A stretch of 64,000 nt of DNA from UBA1756 sp045130235. Its GTDB lineage: Bacteria; Bacteroidota; Bacteroidia; Bacteroidales; WCHB1-69. The notes beneath the pieces are model-generated. The model was not told the DNA's origin and did not search any database. It worked only from the letters and a program-made list of their open reading frames with translations. Of the stretch, positions 7,683 through 16,762 are shown one piece after another (position 1 is the stretch's first letter; each line of letters opens with the position of its first letter). A program made the translations under genes and the position numbers. The stretch covers positions 1-64,000 of the forward strand of contig JBGUPJ010000043.1 of the NCBI GenBank assembly GCA_045130235.1. The letters run 5' to 3'.

Positions 7683-8660
7683 ATGAAAAGGGTTTTATTT
7701 ATAACTCTCCTTCTAATAGGCCTTGCCCCTTTCGCCCATGCGAAGCGATTTTCCGCGAAATGCGAGACGGGACAAGTGCTGCAATACGAGATTCAAGAGG
7801 ATAACGCAAGTGTGGAGGTGGTGAATTTCTTTTTTGAATGCGGTCGTAAACAGTTGAAGATTCCCTCTTCAGTTACTTATAAAGAGAAAATTTATACGGT
7901 TACCAGCATCGGTTGCGCTGCGTTTAGCTATGGAAAAATGACCGAAGTTTATATCCCTAATACCATTTTATACGTCAAGGCATTTGCTTTTTCAACCTGT
8001 GAACGACTACGCACCGTTCACTTTTCTGAAGGGCTCCTCCGCATTGGCCCCACAGCATTTTGGCAATGTTCCCGCCTCGAATCCATTACGATTCCCAATT
8101 CCGTCATTTCTATTGGATGGTCAGCATTTGATGGCTGTAAAAGTCTGTCTTCCATATCATTTCCTGAACATCTCGAGGCCATTGGTGATTATGCTTTTTG
8201 TGAATGTTCCAACCTCATTTCGGTTGAAATCCCAGCCTCTGTTACATATCTTGGTCATTCCGCCTTTTATCGGTGCGAGAATTTGCTATCCGTTGACATA
8301 CAGGCAAAAATCAGATCGATTCCTTTCATGGCCTTTTCCAACTGCACTCGTCTGACCTCTGTCTGCCTGCCCAGCACGCTTGACACCATCGAACGAAGTG
8401 CTTTCTCTTCTTGCGACAGCCTTGTCACGATTGTTCTTCCCTCTTCTTTGGAATACATCGAAAGTTACGCTTTCGCCTTTTGCGATAATCTTTCTTCCAT
8501 CCACATTCCGGAACATGTGTATTTTATTGATGAAGAAGCATTTGCTTATTGTCCGAAGCTCACTTCTTTCACCGTTGCGCCAGAGAATCCCTTTTATTAT
8601 CACCGCAAGAGCTGCGATGCCATCCTTGAAAATGCTACCAAGCCATTGAAGAGGAAATGA
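7683..8660 (+). CDS. Secreted BspA-type leucine-rich repeat protein
   Basis: 325 residues. The start MKRVLFITLLLIGLAPFAHA gives a signal peptide ending near residue 20, and a -7 box lies 34 bases upstream. About nine LRR_5-type repeats of 23 residues follow, with the pattern IPNSVISIGWSAFDGCKSLSS (shown in part: SIGWSAFDGC, AIGDYAFCEC, YLGHSAFYRC, YIESYAFAFC). BspA-like repeats are known in adhesins of Bacteroidales. There is no type IX sorting domain and no obvious anchor, so its final location is unclear; the C-terminus ends soon after the last repeat. Confidence 0.88.
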   Translation: MKRVLFITLLLIGLAPFAHAKRFSAKCETGQVLQYEIQEDNASVEVVNFFFECGRKQLKIPSSVTYKEKIYTVTSIGCAAFSYGKMTEVYIPNTILYVKAFAFSTCERLRTVHFSEGLLRIGPTAFWQCSRLESITIPNSVISIGWSAFDGCKSLSSISFPEHLEAIGDYAFCECSNLISVEIPASVTYLGHSAFYRCENLLSVDIQAKIRSIPFMAFSNCTRLTSVCLPSTLDTIERSAFSSCDSLVTIVLPSSLEYIESYAFAFCDNLSSIHIPEHVYFIDEEAFAYCPKLTSFTVAPENPFYYHRKSCDAILENATKPLKRK

Positions 8661-8706
8661 AAAAATCCTGAGGCTCCCTCAACGGTATTGAACAAATGAC
8701 TATTGA

Positions 8707-9330
8707 TTAAAATTGGTAGAAAAGACTGAAGGCGATTTCCGTACTGAACTGTTTTTTAGTGAGATACTGGCGGCTGTGGTAGCCATCGTTCACCCGTACC
8801 GGAATGGCGGTCTGCACAAAACGCAGACTGATGCCGTAATGTTCTTTGAAAGTATAGGAGATACCGGCCATACCACACAGCTCGAAGCGGCGGAACGGCA
8901 TTCGTCCGGGCATCTTCCCGTTGGCATCCTTTTCAGTAGCGGCAAACAGAACGCCGAAAGTGGGACCGAACTCTATCTCCAACCCATTTACAATCATACA
9001 TTTAGCCAATGCAGGCACTTCCAGATAGTAAAGCGTGAGCACATATTTGTTGCCGATATTCCCGTTCTTGTCGGGACGGAGGAAGGTGCTGCTGCCCTTC
9101 ATCACGAAGTTGATTTCGGGCTGGATGGCCCAGCGCGGGTTCTGCACAAAGCGCCAGTTGACAAAGCCGCCGGCGTACGCGCCCATCTTGTGGAAGCCCG
9201 ACAGGTCGTCGCCCGACATCTGGGTGGCGGTGAAACCCGCCCTCAACCCTCCGCGGAAATTCTGCGCCTGACCACCCATCACAAGTAGGCAGACCAACAT
9301 GACTAAAATAACTTGTTTGGTGTGTTTCAT
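8707..9330 (-). CDS. PorT-like outer membrane beta-barrel protein
   Basis: 207 residues. A signal peptide ends near GGQA (about residue 22), followed by an eight-strand-type barrel pattern (NFRGGLRAGFTATQ, YAGGFVNWRF, YYLEVPALAKC, GLEIEFGPTFGVL) and a C-terminal aromatic strand ending FSLFYQF, which fits a barrel assembly signal. This is the PorT family architecture. Its start overlaps the end of the upstream PorE-like gene by four bases, so the two products are likely made together and may work as a pair in the envelope. Whether this is the type IX PorT itself or a paralogue cannot be told here. Confidence 0.8.
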   Translation of the reverse strand: MKHTKQVILVMLVCLLVMGGQAQNFRGGLRAGFTATQMSGDDLSGFHKMGAYAGGFVNWRFVQNPRWAIQPEINFVMKGSSTFLRPDKNGNIGNKYVLTLYYLEVPALAKCMIVNGLEIEFGPTFGVLFAATEKDANGKMPGRMPFRRFELCGMAGISYTFKEHYGISLRFVQTAIPVRVNDGYHSRQYLTKKQFSTEIAFSLFYQF

Positions 9331-10898
9331 GGGGTTTCTTTTAAAAAGATGACCGGCATCTCATCGCCATACTCGCGGTCTTCAATCCGCAGTTGGGAAG
9401 AGCTTTCCATTTTATTATCTATGTAAAAATCAACCAGATAAAAACCAGGCTGAAGAATAAACGTAAAGATTCCGTTATGGGTGTTGGGACGGTAGGTGCC
9501 CACCCGGCTCTTGTCGCTAGCCTGCCGAATCTCCACCCGATAGCGACTCAGCTCCGTCATCACCTCCGTGCTGTCACGCCCCTCTATCTGGCCCTTCACC
9601 ACGCAGTAGGGCGCGGGCACATCCTGAAAGGTAACTTTGTAGATGTCGTAGTCGCCCGTACTGTTGGCGCGAAAGTCGGCGATATAGGCATATCTTCCTG
9701 ATTTAGTTACAGATATAGTCTTATTGTCATCGGGGGTATTGATGGGGAAGGCGAGGTTCTCGGGCACGGCGAAGAAGCGTTCTTCGGGCTGCCACGTGGA
9801 GCGGAAAAGGTCGTAGCCGCCCATGCTGTTGTGCCCCTGCGAGCTGAAATAAAAAGTGGTGCCATCGGGGGCGAGGTAGGGGTAGCTCTCGTTGTATTCG
9901 GTGTTGATGTTGGGACCGGCGTTCTTGGGCGAGCTCCAGTCGCCGTTGGGCAGCTTACGCGAGTAGTAGATGTCCATGCCGCCATAGCCGCCCGGCCGGT
10001 TCGAGGCGAAAAAGAGCCAGTTGCCGTCGGGTGAGAGGGCGGCAGCCTCCTCGGCAAACTCGCTGTTCACAGCCGTGTTGAGCATCTCCGGCCGCCCGAA
10101 CATCTTCTTGTCTTTCTGCGAAATAAAAATATCGTCAAATCCCTTGTCGTTGTTGAAATAGAGCAGCAGATGTTGCCCGTCGCTGCTGAGGCCGACCACC
10201 TCTTCCACGAGGGCGCTGTTCACCGGGTTGGAGAGCTTCTTGGCCTTGGTCCAGTTGCCGTTCACCCGTTCTGAGGAATAGACATCGGGCAGCTTATAGC
10301 CGTCGTTGTCGAGCACGGTGCCGCCGTTCTGGGTCTGTTTGGAGGTGAAATACAGCACATTCTCATCCCCATTGATAAAAGCATTGTAGTCGGGAAACTC
10401 GCTGTTGATGGCGGTGCCGGCGTTTTCAACGGTTACATTGCCACGCATCTCAATGAGCAGCAATGCGTTGCGACACATCTCAATATAGCGTTCGGGCGGA
10501 AAGTCAGCCTTGTCGAGACGGAGGTTCTTACGGGCAAACGACTCAAAGGCCTCGATAGCCTCATCAAAACGATAGCAGAGCATCAGAGCTTTGCCAAGAT
10601 AGAAGGGGATGTAAGGATCGGCTTTGGGGTTGCGCTGGGCGCGCTGGAAGTGCAGCACCGACTTCGAGTAGTCGATGTGTGAGTTAAGGTAGGCATAACC
10701 TGCGAAGAGGTTATATTCGTAATGGAGCGAATCCACACGAAGCAGCTCCTCGAAATGGCGGGCGGCATCGTGCATGTTGCCCGAGAAATAGAGTTCCTTG
10801 GCGGTGGCTTCATCGGTGAAAAGGGCACCATTACCCTGTGCGTGCAACTGCGGCAACAGGAACAAAAAGAGTATCGGGAGAAACAGTTTTCGAATCAT
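9327..10898 (-). CDS. PorE-like TPR and WD40-type propeller protein without an OmpA domain
   Basis: 523 residues from MIRKLFLPILF, chosen because it gives a signal peptide (ending LHAQ) and a -7 box lies just upstream; the longer frame adds 56 non-signal residues. Order: TPR-like helices (about 25-165), a PD40 beta-propeller with repeated blades (DVYSSERVNGNW, DDIFISQKDKK, DGNWLFFASNRPGGYGGMD, DGTTFYFSSQGHNSMGGYD; about 190-420), then a carboxypeptidase-regulatory-like beta-sandwich (about 430-510). Type IX PorE has this order plus a C-terminal OmpA peptidoglycan-binding domain, which is absent. It overlaps the PorT-like gene by four bases. Confidence 0.85.
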   Translation of the reverse strand: MIRKLFLPILFLFLLPQLHAQGNGALFTDEATAKELYFSGNMHDAARHFEELLRVDSLHYEYNLFAGYAYLNSHIDYSKSVLHFQRAQRNPKADPYIPFYLGKALMLCYRFDEAIEAFESFARKNLRLDKADFPPERYIEMCRNALLLIEMRGNVTVENAGTAINSEFPDYNAFINGDENVLYFTSKQTQNGGTVLDNDGYKLPDVYSSERVNGNWTKAKKLSNPVNSALVEEVVGLSSDGQHLLLYFNNDKGFDDIFISQKDKKMFGRPEMLNTAVNSEFAEEAAALSPDGNWLFFASNRPGGYGGMDIYYSRKLPNGDWSSPKNAGPNINTEYNESYPYLAPDGTTFYFSSQGHNSMGGYDLFRSTWQPEERFFAVPENLAFPINTPDDNKTISVTKSGRYAYIADFRANSTGDYDIYKVTFQDVPAPYCVVKGQIEGRDSTEVMTELSRYRVEIRQASDKSRVGTYRPNTHNGIFTFILQPGFYLVDFYIDNKMESSSQLRIEDREYGDEMPVIFLKETP

Positions 10899-10921
10899 AA
10901 AGGTAAAGATGAACAATGCTG

Positions 10922-10929
10922 CAAAAATA
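10922..10929 (-). promoter_or_regulatory. Bacteroidota -7 box for the PorE/PorT-like pair
   Basis: TATTTTTG on the minus strand, 23 bases before the PorE-like start. It supports the short start. Confidence 0.5.
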
Positions 10930-11166
10930 CACATTTTTTGCGAGACTGCGGCAATATGGGAAAAGAGGAGGCAAAGTTTTTTTCTGTTGCGTTTTTGAAG
11001 AAAATCTCCCAATCTCATCACCTTCACCTTTACCCATAGGGATATGAGCGGAAGCAAATGTGGCAATTAACTATTTGTATTTTATTGATTATTAAAATTT
11101 TACATTACGAATAATAGATTTTTGAAAAATATTTTGATGGAATGAAAATCATATAGAAAAAAGTTG

Positions 11167-11174
11167 TATTTTTG
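11167..11174 (+). promoter_or_regulatory. -7 box for the tRNA cluster
   Basis: TATTTTTG followed by CAGCC, about 35 bases before the tRNA-Leu gene. It probably drives all three tRNA genes as one transcript. Confidence 0.6.
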
Positions 11175-11208
11175 CAGCCTCATTTTTGAGAAAGGTTCTT
11201 TGAACGTT

Positions 11209-11292
11209 GCCTTGGTGGTGGAATGGTAGACACGAGGGACTTAAAATCCCTTGGGCATCGCGCCCGTGCGGGTTCAAGTCCCGCCCGAGGTA
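11209..11292 (+). tRNA. tRNA-Leu (anticodon TAA)
   Basis: 84 nt with the long variable arm expected of leucine tRNA. The acceptor strands GCCTTGG and CCGAGGT pair with two wobbles, the anticodon stem-loop reads GGGACTTAAAATCCCT, and the T-arm is GCGGGTTCAAGTCCCGC. CCA is not encoded. Confidence 0.95.
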
Positions 11293-11317
11293 CAATCCAA
11301 GCCAAGCAAAATAATAA

Positions 11318-11390
<73 letters not shown>

Positions 11391-11402
11391 CAAAACACCC
11401 TT

Positions 11403-11475
<73 letters not shown>

Positions 11476-11482
11476 CCAATGT

Positions 11483-11515
11483 AGGGCTGTCACAATGTGG
11501 CAGCCCTATTTATTT
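11483..11515 (+). terminator. Terminator of the tRNA cluster
   Basis: Stem AGGGCTGTCAC with GTGGCAGCCCT (one G-T wobble) and loop AAT, then ATTTATTT. It lies eight bases after the last tRNA. Confidence 0.75.
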
Positions 11516-11672
11516 ACCACCTCAAAAGGGTGGTTTGTATTGCGGTTACCACAGACAACTCATCATTGATAAAATTGACAACGATACGCTGAATGAATTC
11601 CAAAAATGGTGCATAGCGAAAGCTCCCCGCCTCAATAAAGATAATGAAATAAAAGTTCATAGTGCCGCATTA
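11516..11672. other. Short region without a recognised gene
   Basis: 157 bases between the tRNA terminator and the convergent beta-propeller gene. An open frame continues through it on the plus strand but has no start of its own and no recognisable product. No integrase or attachment-site duplication was seen near the tRNAs. Confidence 0.4.
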
Positions 11673-13271
11673 CTACCGAACGTCCGCAGCGGCGGCTACC
11701 GTGAACCTGTAAATCTCCTGCCCGCGTGACCCAACCACCACGTGGTTGTCCACCACAATAGGAGAAGACTCAAAGTTGTTGCCTATCAGTTTTTTATACA
11801 GCACTTCACCTGTCGCTCCGTCAATGAGATAAACAAAACCGCAGGTGTCGCCCGTAAAGATGAACAGCTCGCCGCTCTCGTTGTACAAGGCCACCGGCGA
11901 TGACCATGCATACTGTCGTAGCGGCACACGGTAAACCACCTCGCCAGTCTGCTTGTTGAAGGCCATGAAGTCGCCCGACAACGAGGGATTGTTACGCACG
12001 AAGTTGGCAAAAACCAAATGCTCGCAGTTGCCATGCCCCAACAACGGGGTACAGTAGAAGCCGCCATCGAAGCTTTGGTTGTTGAACTTCGTCTGCCGAC
12101 CCTCTACAGTCGCCTCCCACACTTTCTCGCCCGTAAGCGCGTTCAACTTTGTGAGATAGCCATTTCCCTCCCTCTGTTTGTCGATCTCGCATCCCGTATA
12201 AAGATACGGAATCTCCCCGTCCACCTCCAAAACTGGCGAGCCGTCGCAATCATCATGGTTGAAATAGTGCCATACGGGCTGCAAGCTGTTGAGATTGATG
12301 CAGGTGACATTTCCATGGTTGTCAGACAGATAGCCATAGTTGCGGTAAACGGCCATAGACGATTCCATGCCAGCCGCCCCACGTCCGCCGGCACGATAGC
12401 GCAGGGTGGAGTGCAGCTTCAGCGTGTCGCCGGTACAGAGGTACTTATACACCGTGCCGTTCTCGCCGAGTCGGAACAGGAACTGCCCAGCCCGAATGGG
12501 CGACGAGTCGTAGGCCTGCCAGTTGCGCCACGCCTTCGGGTCGCGCCCGAACATCTGGGTGCGCTTGTGACTGAAGAGATTGAAAGTCAGGGCGCCGAAA
12601 GGCTGAATGCAAGGAATCCCCTGTCCCACATAGAGGTTGCCATTCAACGTGGGGTCTAAGGAGGCCGTTCCTTTGATGGTGTTGCCCGTGTAGAAACTGC
12701 GCCGCGACGAGTCGCCGGTCTGGAAGTTGATGAAGTAGACATGCGCATCTAACGAGCCCACGATGATTTCCTCTTTGTCGAAATGGCGGGTGAGCGCCGG
12801 ACTCTCATTGCGGAAACGCTCCATGCAGCTGTCGGGCCATGCCACGTACAGCGGCTGTCCGGTCCAGCCGGTGCCGCCGCCCCACGTGCCCATCGAGGTG
12901 ACACGCCCGTCGTAACGGGTCTTGAACACCCAGTCGATCACCACCGTGTCGGGTCGCCCCTGCACCGTGCCATGGAAGTCGGCATCGCGACGGTGATTAC
13001 CCCGGAAAGTGAAGACTCCCGGCACATCTTCGTAGGGGTCGTTCAGCCATGCCAACTGCCCGTCAGTCAGCGAGTCGAACACCGTGATGGTGTATTCCAA
13101 CGCCTCCGCGGAAGCGAATACCGTGTCGGGGAGAGGGGTAAGCACATCGCTTTTCGTCGCCGTATCTCCCGGCTTGACGTTTGTCTCCCCATCTTGATGA
13201 GGATGACGACATTCAACAAAAACCAGTACGCTGAAAATGAACAAGATAATATGTCCGCCAAAGCTTTTCAT
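11673..13271 (-). CDS. PQQ-type beta-propeller exported protein
   Basis: 532 residues. The start (MKSFGGHIILFIFSVLVFVEC) is hydrophobic; Cys21 may be a lipidation site, though Glu just before it is unusual. The body has repeated beta-propeller blades like those of PQQ-binding and BamB-like proteins: HYFNHDDCDGSPVLEVDG, LTKLNALTGEKVWEATVEG, MAFNKQTGEVVYRVPLR, VYLIDGATGEVLYKKLIG. A lead domain contains GVFTFRGNHRRDADF and TWGGGTGWTGQPLY. It follows rnc by 13 bases on the same strand, so it may be the last gene of the acpP-fabF-rnc operon. No enzyme activity can be assigned; a scaffold or sensor role in the envelope is as likely as any. Confidence 0.8.
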   Translation of the reverse strand: MKSFGGHIILFIFSVLVFVECRHPHQDGETNVKPGDTATKSDVLTPLPDTVFASAEALEYTITVFDSLTDGQLAWLNDPYEDVPGVFTFRGNHRRDADFHGTVQGRPDTVVIDWVFKTRYDGRVTSMGTWGGGTGWTGQPLYVAWPDSCMERFRNESPALTRHFDKEEIIVGSLDAHVYFINFQTGDSSRRSFYTGNTIKGTASLDPTLNGNLYVGQGIPCIQPFGALTFNLFSHKRTQMFGRDPKAWRNWQAYDSSPIRAGQFLFRLGENGTVYKYLCTGDTLKLHSTLRYRAGGRGAAGMESSMAVYRNYGYLSDNHGNVTCINLNSLQPVWHYFNHDDCDGSPVLEVDGEIPYLYTGCEIDKQREGNGYLTKLNALTGEKVWEATVEGRQTKFNNQSFDGGFYCTPLLGHGNCEHLVFANFVRNNPSLSGDFMAFNKQTGEVVYRVPLRQYAWSSPVALYNESGELFIFTGDTCGFVYLIDGATGEVLYKKLIGNNFESSPIVVDNHVVVGSRGQEIYRFTVAAAADVR

Positions 13272-13284
13272 GGGGAACCCTATT

Positions 13285-14010
13285 TTACTCGTTTACTACT
13301 TTTTTGGGGAAAACCTTGTCGCATGCACGCTGTGCCGCAATCTGTTCGGCCTTCTTGATGGTGTATTCCAAACCTTCAGCAAACACTTTCCCATCAATGG
13401 TGAGTTTCACATGGTAAAGCCGTGAGTCGCGCCGCTGCTCCACTACCTCATGTTCAAAGGCGAGCTTCTTGTGGTTGTGCTGCGACCAGTTGATAATCTT
13501 GCTTTTGAAATTCACATCCTCCATCACCACCTCGTCGAGGTTGTAGTTGTTCTCAAAGATTTTCTTGAGCACAATCTGCTTGGTTTTTTCGTAGCCTTTG
13601 TCGAGAAACAGCGCGCCGACGAGGGCTTCGAATGCGTCGCCGCCCGCCGACTTGGCATGGGCGTTGGGGTTGATGGTGATGAGTTCGTTGAGGTGCATCT
13701 TGCGAGACAGTTGTCCAAGCCGTTCGCGGCTCACCAGCTTGGAACGCATCTCGGTGAGCTCACCCTCATATTTCAAAGGGTATTTTTTGAAAAGAAATTC
13801 GGCCATGATGGCATCCAGCACAGCGTCGCCCAAATACTCGAGGCGCTCGTTGTTCAGCGCATGACCGTCCATCACATTGTTGGATGCGGAACGGTGGGTG
13901 AGTGCGGTGAGGTAAATCTCTAAGTTGCTGGGGCGTATTCCAATGACATTCCGGAGAAATCTGGAAATCTCCTTCTCGTGTGGACTCTGTTTCTTACCTA
14001 TGCCGAACAA
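13285..14010 (-). CDS. rnc: Ribonuclease III
   Basis: 241 residues, full length. The RNase III signature NERLEYLGDAVLD sits at about residues 54-66, with further acidic catalytic residues in AGGDAFEALVGALFLDKG. A double-stranded RNA-binding domain occupies about 170-240 (DSRLYHVKLTIDGKVFAEG, KKAEQIAAQRACDKVF). It cuts double-stranded RNA in rRNA processing and RNA turnover in the cytoplasm. It follows fabF by five bases; the acpP-fabF-rnc order is a known arrangement in Bacteroidota. Confidence 0.96.
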   Translation of the reverse strand: MFGIGKKQSPHEKEISRFLRNVIGIRPSNLEIYLTALTHRSASNNVMDGHALNNERLEYLGDAVLDAIMAEFLFKKYPLKYEGELTEMRSKLVSRERLGQLSRKMHLNELITINPNAHAKSAGGDAFEALVGALFLDKGYEKTKQIVLKKIFENNYNLDEVVMEDVNFKSKIINWSQHNHKKLAFEHEVVEQRRDSRLYHVKLTIDGKVFAEGLEYTIKKAEQIAAQRACDKVFPKKVVNE

Positions 14011-14015
14011 TGCTG

Positions 14016-15260
14016 TTAAATTTTCTTGTAAAGAATGGCGGCGTTATGACCGCCGAAACCGAAAGCGTTGCAGAGGGCGTAATTCATCTTGCACTCCTCA
14101 GGGCCGTAGATGCAGAATTTCCAGTCGGGCAGCTCGGGGTCGCGCCCCATGAAATTGATGGTGGGATGCACGATGCCACTTTGTAGTTCGAGGATGGTGG
14201 CGATGCTCTCGATGGCGGTACCGGCGCCCATCAGGTGGCCGGTCATCGACTTGGTGGAGTTGTAGAGGATGTCTTTGGCATGAGCGCCGAAAAGCTCCTG
14301 TATGGCGTGGCATTCCGCGCTGTCGCCCAGCGGGGTGGAGGTGCCGTGCGTGTTGATGTGCTTCACCTCCTCCGGAGCGATACGGCCTTCCTGCAGGGCG
14401 AGTTTCATCGCCAAACGGGCACCCGCTCCATCCGGCCGCGGATGGGTGGTATGGTACGCGTCGGAAGTGAGGCCTATGCCGGCAATCTCAGCGTAGATGT
14501 GGGCACCTCGTTTTACAGCATGCTCATATTCCTCCAGAATGAGGATGCCGGCGCCTTCTCCCATCACAAAACCGTCTCGACCGATAGAGAACGGACGTGA
14601 GGCGGTGCGGATGTCGTCGTTGCGGGTGGAGAGCGCCCTCATGCTGTTGAAGCCGCCGATACCGACAGGGGAGATGCCTGCCTCAGTACCGCCCGATAGA
14701 ATCAGGTCGCACTGGCCCGACCGTATGAAGTTGCAGGCATTCCACAACGCCACAGCCGCCGACGTACAAGCCGCCGACACGATGTAAGCGGGACCCCGCA
14801 GATTGAACCGCAGCGAGAGGTTGCCGGCAATCATGTTGCTTAACGACCGCAGGATAAAAAACGGACTGTATCTGGGCACACCACCTCTCGCGGCCTCGTC
14901 AAAGATCTCGTAAGAGCTGGTGGTCACCCCGCCGATGCCAGTGCCAATGATGGCACCCGCACGGTCAGGATTGTACGTGCCCGGCGCAAGCCCAGCATCC
15001 GTCATGGCCTCCACAGAAGCGGCGATAGCGTACAACGAACAATTGTCCATCTTGCGGGCTTCACGGGGATCCATGTACTTCGACACGTCAAACCCCTTCA
15101 GCTCACAGGCAAAAGTCGTCTTGTACCCGGTCGCATCAAAATGAGTAATAGGATTTACTCCGTTCTTCCCTGTGAGAAGACCGTCCCAGTATTCGGCAAC
15201 ATTATTACCAATCGGAGTCAGCGCACCGACCCCGGTAATAACTACTCGTCGCAATTCCAT
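14016..15260 (-). CDS. fabF: Beta-ketoacyl-ACP synthase II
   Basis: 414 residues, the normal FabF length. Catalytic Cys165 (SAACTSAAV), His305 (INTHGTSTPLGD) and His342 (KSMTGHLMGAG) are all present. It condenses malonyl-ACP with acyl-ACP in the elongation cycle of fatty-acid synthesis. The gene starts 17 bases after acpP, which encodes the carrier it acts on, and ends five bases before rnc. Confidence 0.97.
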   Translation of the reverse strand: MELRRVVITGVGALTPIGNNVAEYWDGLLTGKNGVNPITHFDATGYKTTFACELKGFDVSKYMDPREARKMDNCSLYAIAASVEAMTDAGLAPGTYNPDRAGAIIGTGIGGVTTSSYEIFDEAARGGVPRYSPFFILRSLSNMIAGNLSLRFNLRGPAYIVSAACTSAAVALWNACNFIRSGQCDLILSGGTEAGISPVGIGGFNSMRALSTRNDDIRTASRPFSIGRDGFVMGEGAGILILEEYEHAVKRGAHIYAEIAGIGLTSDAYHTTHPRPDGAGARLAMKLALQEGRIAPEEVKHINTHGTSTPLGDSAECHAIQELFGAHAKDILYNSTKSMTGHLMGAGTAIESIATILELQSGIVHPTINFMGRDPELPDWKFCIYGPEECKMNYALCNAFGFGGHNAAILYKKI

Positions 15261-15277
15261 ACGATGAGAGGGGAGTG

Positions 15278-15514
15278 TTATTTGCGGTTGTTCTTGATGT
15301 ACTCTACAGCGTCACCAACAGTATGAATTGTTTCGCTCACCTCATCAGGAATCTGAATGTTGAATTTCTTCTCAAATTCCATGATCAGCTCAACTGTATC
15401 AAGGGAATCAGCGCCTAAATCGGCGGTAAAGCTCTTATCTAAGGTGATGTCGTCTTTGTCAACGCTTAATTTCTCTGCGATGATTTCTTTTACTTCTTCG
15501 ATCAATTCTTCCAT
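15278..15514 (-). CDS. acpP: Acyl carrier protein
   Basis: 78 residues, acidic. The phosphopantetheine attachment site is Ser37 in DLGADSLDTVEL. It carries acyl chains for fatty-acid synthesis and is first in the acpP-fabF-rnc group. A -7 box lies just upstream of the start. Confidence 0.97.
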   Translation of the reverse strand: MEELIEEVKEIIAEKLSVDKDDITLDKSFTADLGADSLDTVELIMEFEKKFNIQIPDEVSETIHTVGDAVEYIKNNRK

Positions 15515-15537
15515 TGTAATTCACTTTAAAATTTGTG

Positions 15538-15545
15538 CAAAATTA
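15538..15545 (-). promoter_or_regulatory. -7 box for the acpP operon
   Basis: TAATTTTG on the minus strand, 23 bases before the acpP start. Confidence 0.55.
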
Positions 15546-15631
15546 CTACATTTTTTTTATTGAATAATCATTGTCGCTTACTTTTTTCTCCTTTTCTTCT
15601 TTATAAAATTGATAGACAATGAATTATTTTT

Positions 15632-16741
15632 TCACAAATTTTCCAACAACCCGTTTTTGATAGTGAAAATTTTGTGACTAATATCATGATCCGTCAGGAT
15701 TCTCTCCACCCGCTTGGGATCTGTGTCAGAAAGAAATACTTGTCCAAAATGCTCATTTCCAACTAAATACAATAATTTCTGAATTCTTTTAATATCTAAT
15801 TTGTCAAAAATATCGTCCAGCAAAAGGATAGGTTTCACCTTTTTTTTCTCAAAAATATGGTCGAACTGCGTGAGTTTCAGGGCTAATAGAAAGGTTTTCT
15901 GCTGTCCCTGCGAGCTGAATTTTCGCACATTTTTGCCGTTCATCACGAAATCATAGTCATCTTTGTGGACACCCGCGCAAGTGAACCCACTCCTGAAGTC
16001 GGCCTGCTCGTTCCTCCGCAGCAACTCCTCCATCGGCAGCTCGTTGAGCGAAGACTGATAATCGATGCCCACCTCCTCGCGACTGTCGGCCAAGAAGTCG
16101 TAATGCTTTTGGAAAATAGGCTGAATATCAGAAAGAAACGCTTTCCGTCGCTCATGGATGGCTTCCGCCAAAGGCGCCATCTGTTGGTCGTAAATTTGCA
16201 GCAACGAACTGTCGTACCGCCCTTGCTCAAACATCTGCTTCAGCAGCGAATTTCTCTGTGCCAGCAACTTCTGGTATGCAATCAGCGACTGGAGGTACTC
16301 CTTGTCGAACTGCGAGATAATCATGTCGAAGAACTTCCTGCGGAGCTCGCTGCCGCCGTGTATCAGACTGCTGTCCACGGGCGCCACCATAATGGAGGGG
16401 AAGAGCCCAATGTGGTCGCTCAGCCGCTCGTACTCCTTCTGGTTCAGCTTCATCACCTTGCGGCCTCCGGTCTTGTACACGCAGCTCACCCGCCGTGTGC
16501 GTTCGTCAGCCTGCCCCACAAACTCGCCATGAATAGCGAAAAAATCCTCATCGAACTTGACCGATTGCTGGTCTTGCGCCGAGAAATAGCTCTTGCAGAA
16601 CGACAAATAGTGTATGGCGTCCAGCAGGTTGGTCTTGCCCGAACCGTTGTCGCCCACAATGGCGTTCACATTCTCCGAAAAGGTGAAATCCGCCTGCTCG
16701 TAGTTCTTGAAATTGCTGATTTGGATGGAATGTAGATACAT
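15632..16741 (-). CDS. recF: DNA replication and repair protein RecF
   Basis: 369 residues, the usual RecF size. The Walker A loop is at residues 30-37 (GDNGSGKT), followed by NLLDAIHYLSFCKSYF, a typical RecF segment; the ABC-type signature region (VRKFSSQGQQKTFLLALKL) and Walker B (ILLLDDIFDKLD) are near the C-terminus. RecF helps load RecA at gaps through RecOR. It is 21 bases after the DUF362 gene on the same strand and so may be co-transcribed with it, away from the dnaA-dnaN context common elsewhere. Confidence 0.95.
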   Translation of the reverse strand: MYLHSIQISNFKNYEQADFTFSENVNAIVGDNGSGKTNLLDAIHYLSFCKSYFSAQDQQSVKFDEDFFAIHGEFVGQADERTRRVSCVYKTGGRKVMKLNQKEYERLSDHIGLFPSIMVAPVDSSLIHGGSELRRKFFDMIISQFDKEYLQSLIAYQKLLAQRNSLLKQMFEQGRYDSSLLQIYDQQMAPLAEAIHERRKAFLSDIQPIFQKHYDFLADSREEVGIDYQSSLNELPMEELLRRNEQADFRSGFTCAGVHKDDYDFVMNGKNVRKFSSQGQQKTFLLALKLTQFDHIFEKKKVKPILLLDDIFDKLDIKRIQKLLYLVGNEHFGQVFLSDTDPKRVERILTDHDISHKIFTIKNGLLENL

Positions 16742-16762
16742 TCGGAGAAATGCTCTATTGCT

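Larger units (their letters stand above)
10899..11208. other. AT-rich divergent intergenic region
   Basis: 310 bases holding divergent promoters: CAAAAATA at 10922-10929 (a TATTTTTG box on the minus strand for the PorE-like gene) and TATTTTTG at 11167-11174 for the tRNA genes. Nothing else was recognised between them. Confidence 0.6.
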
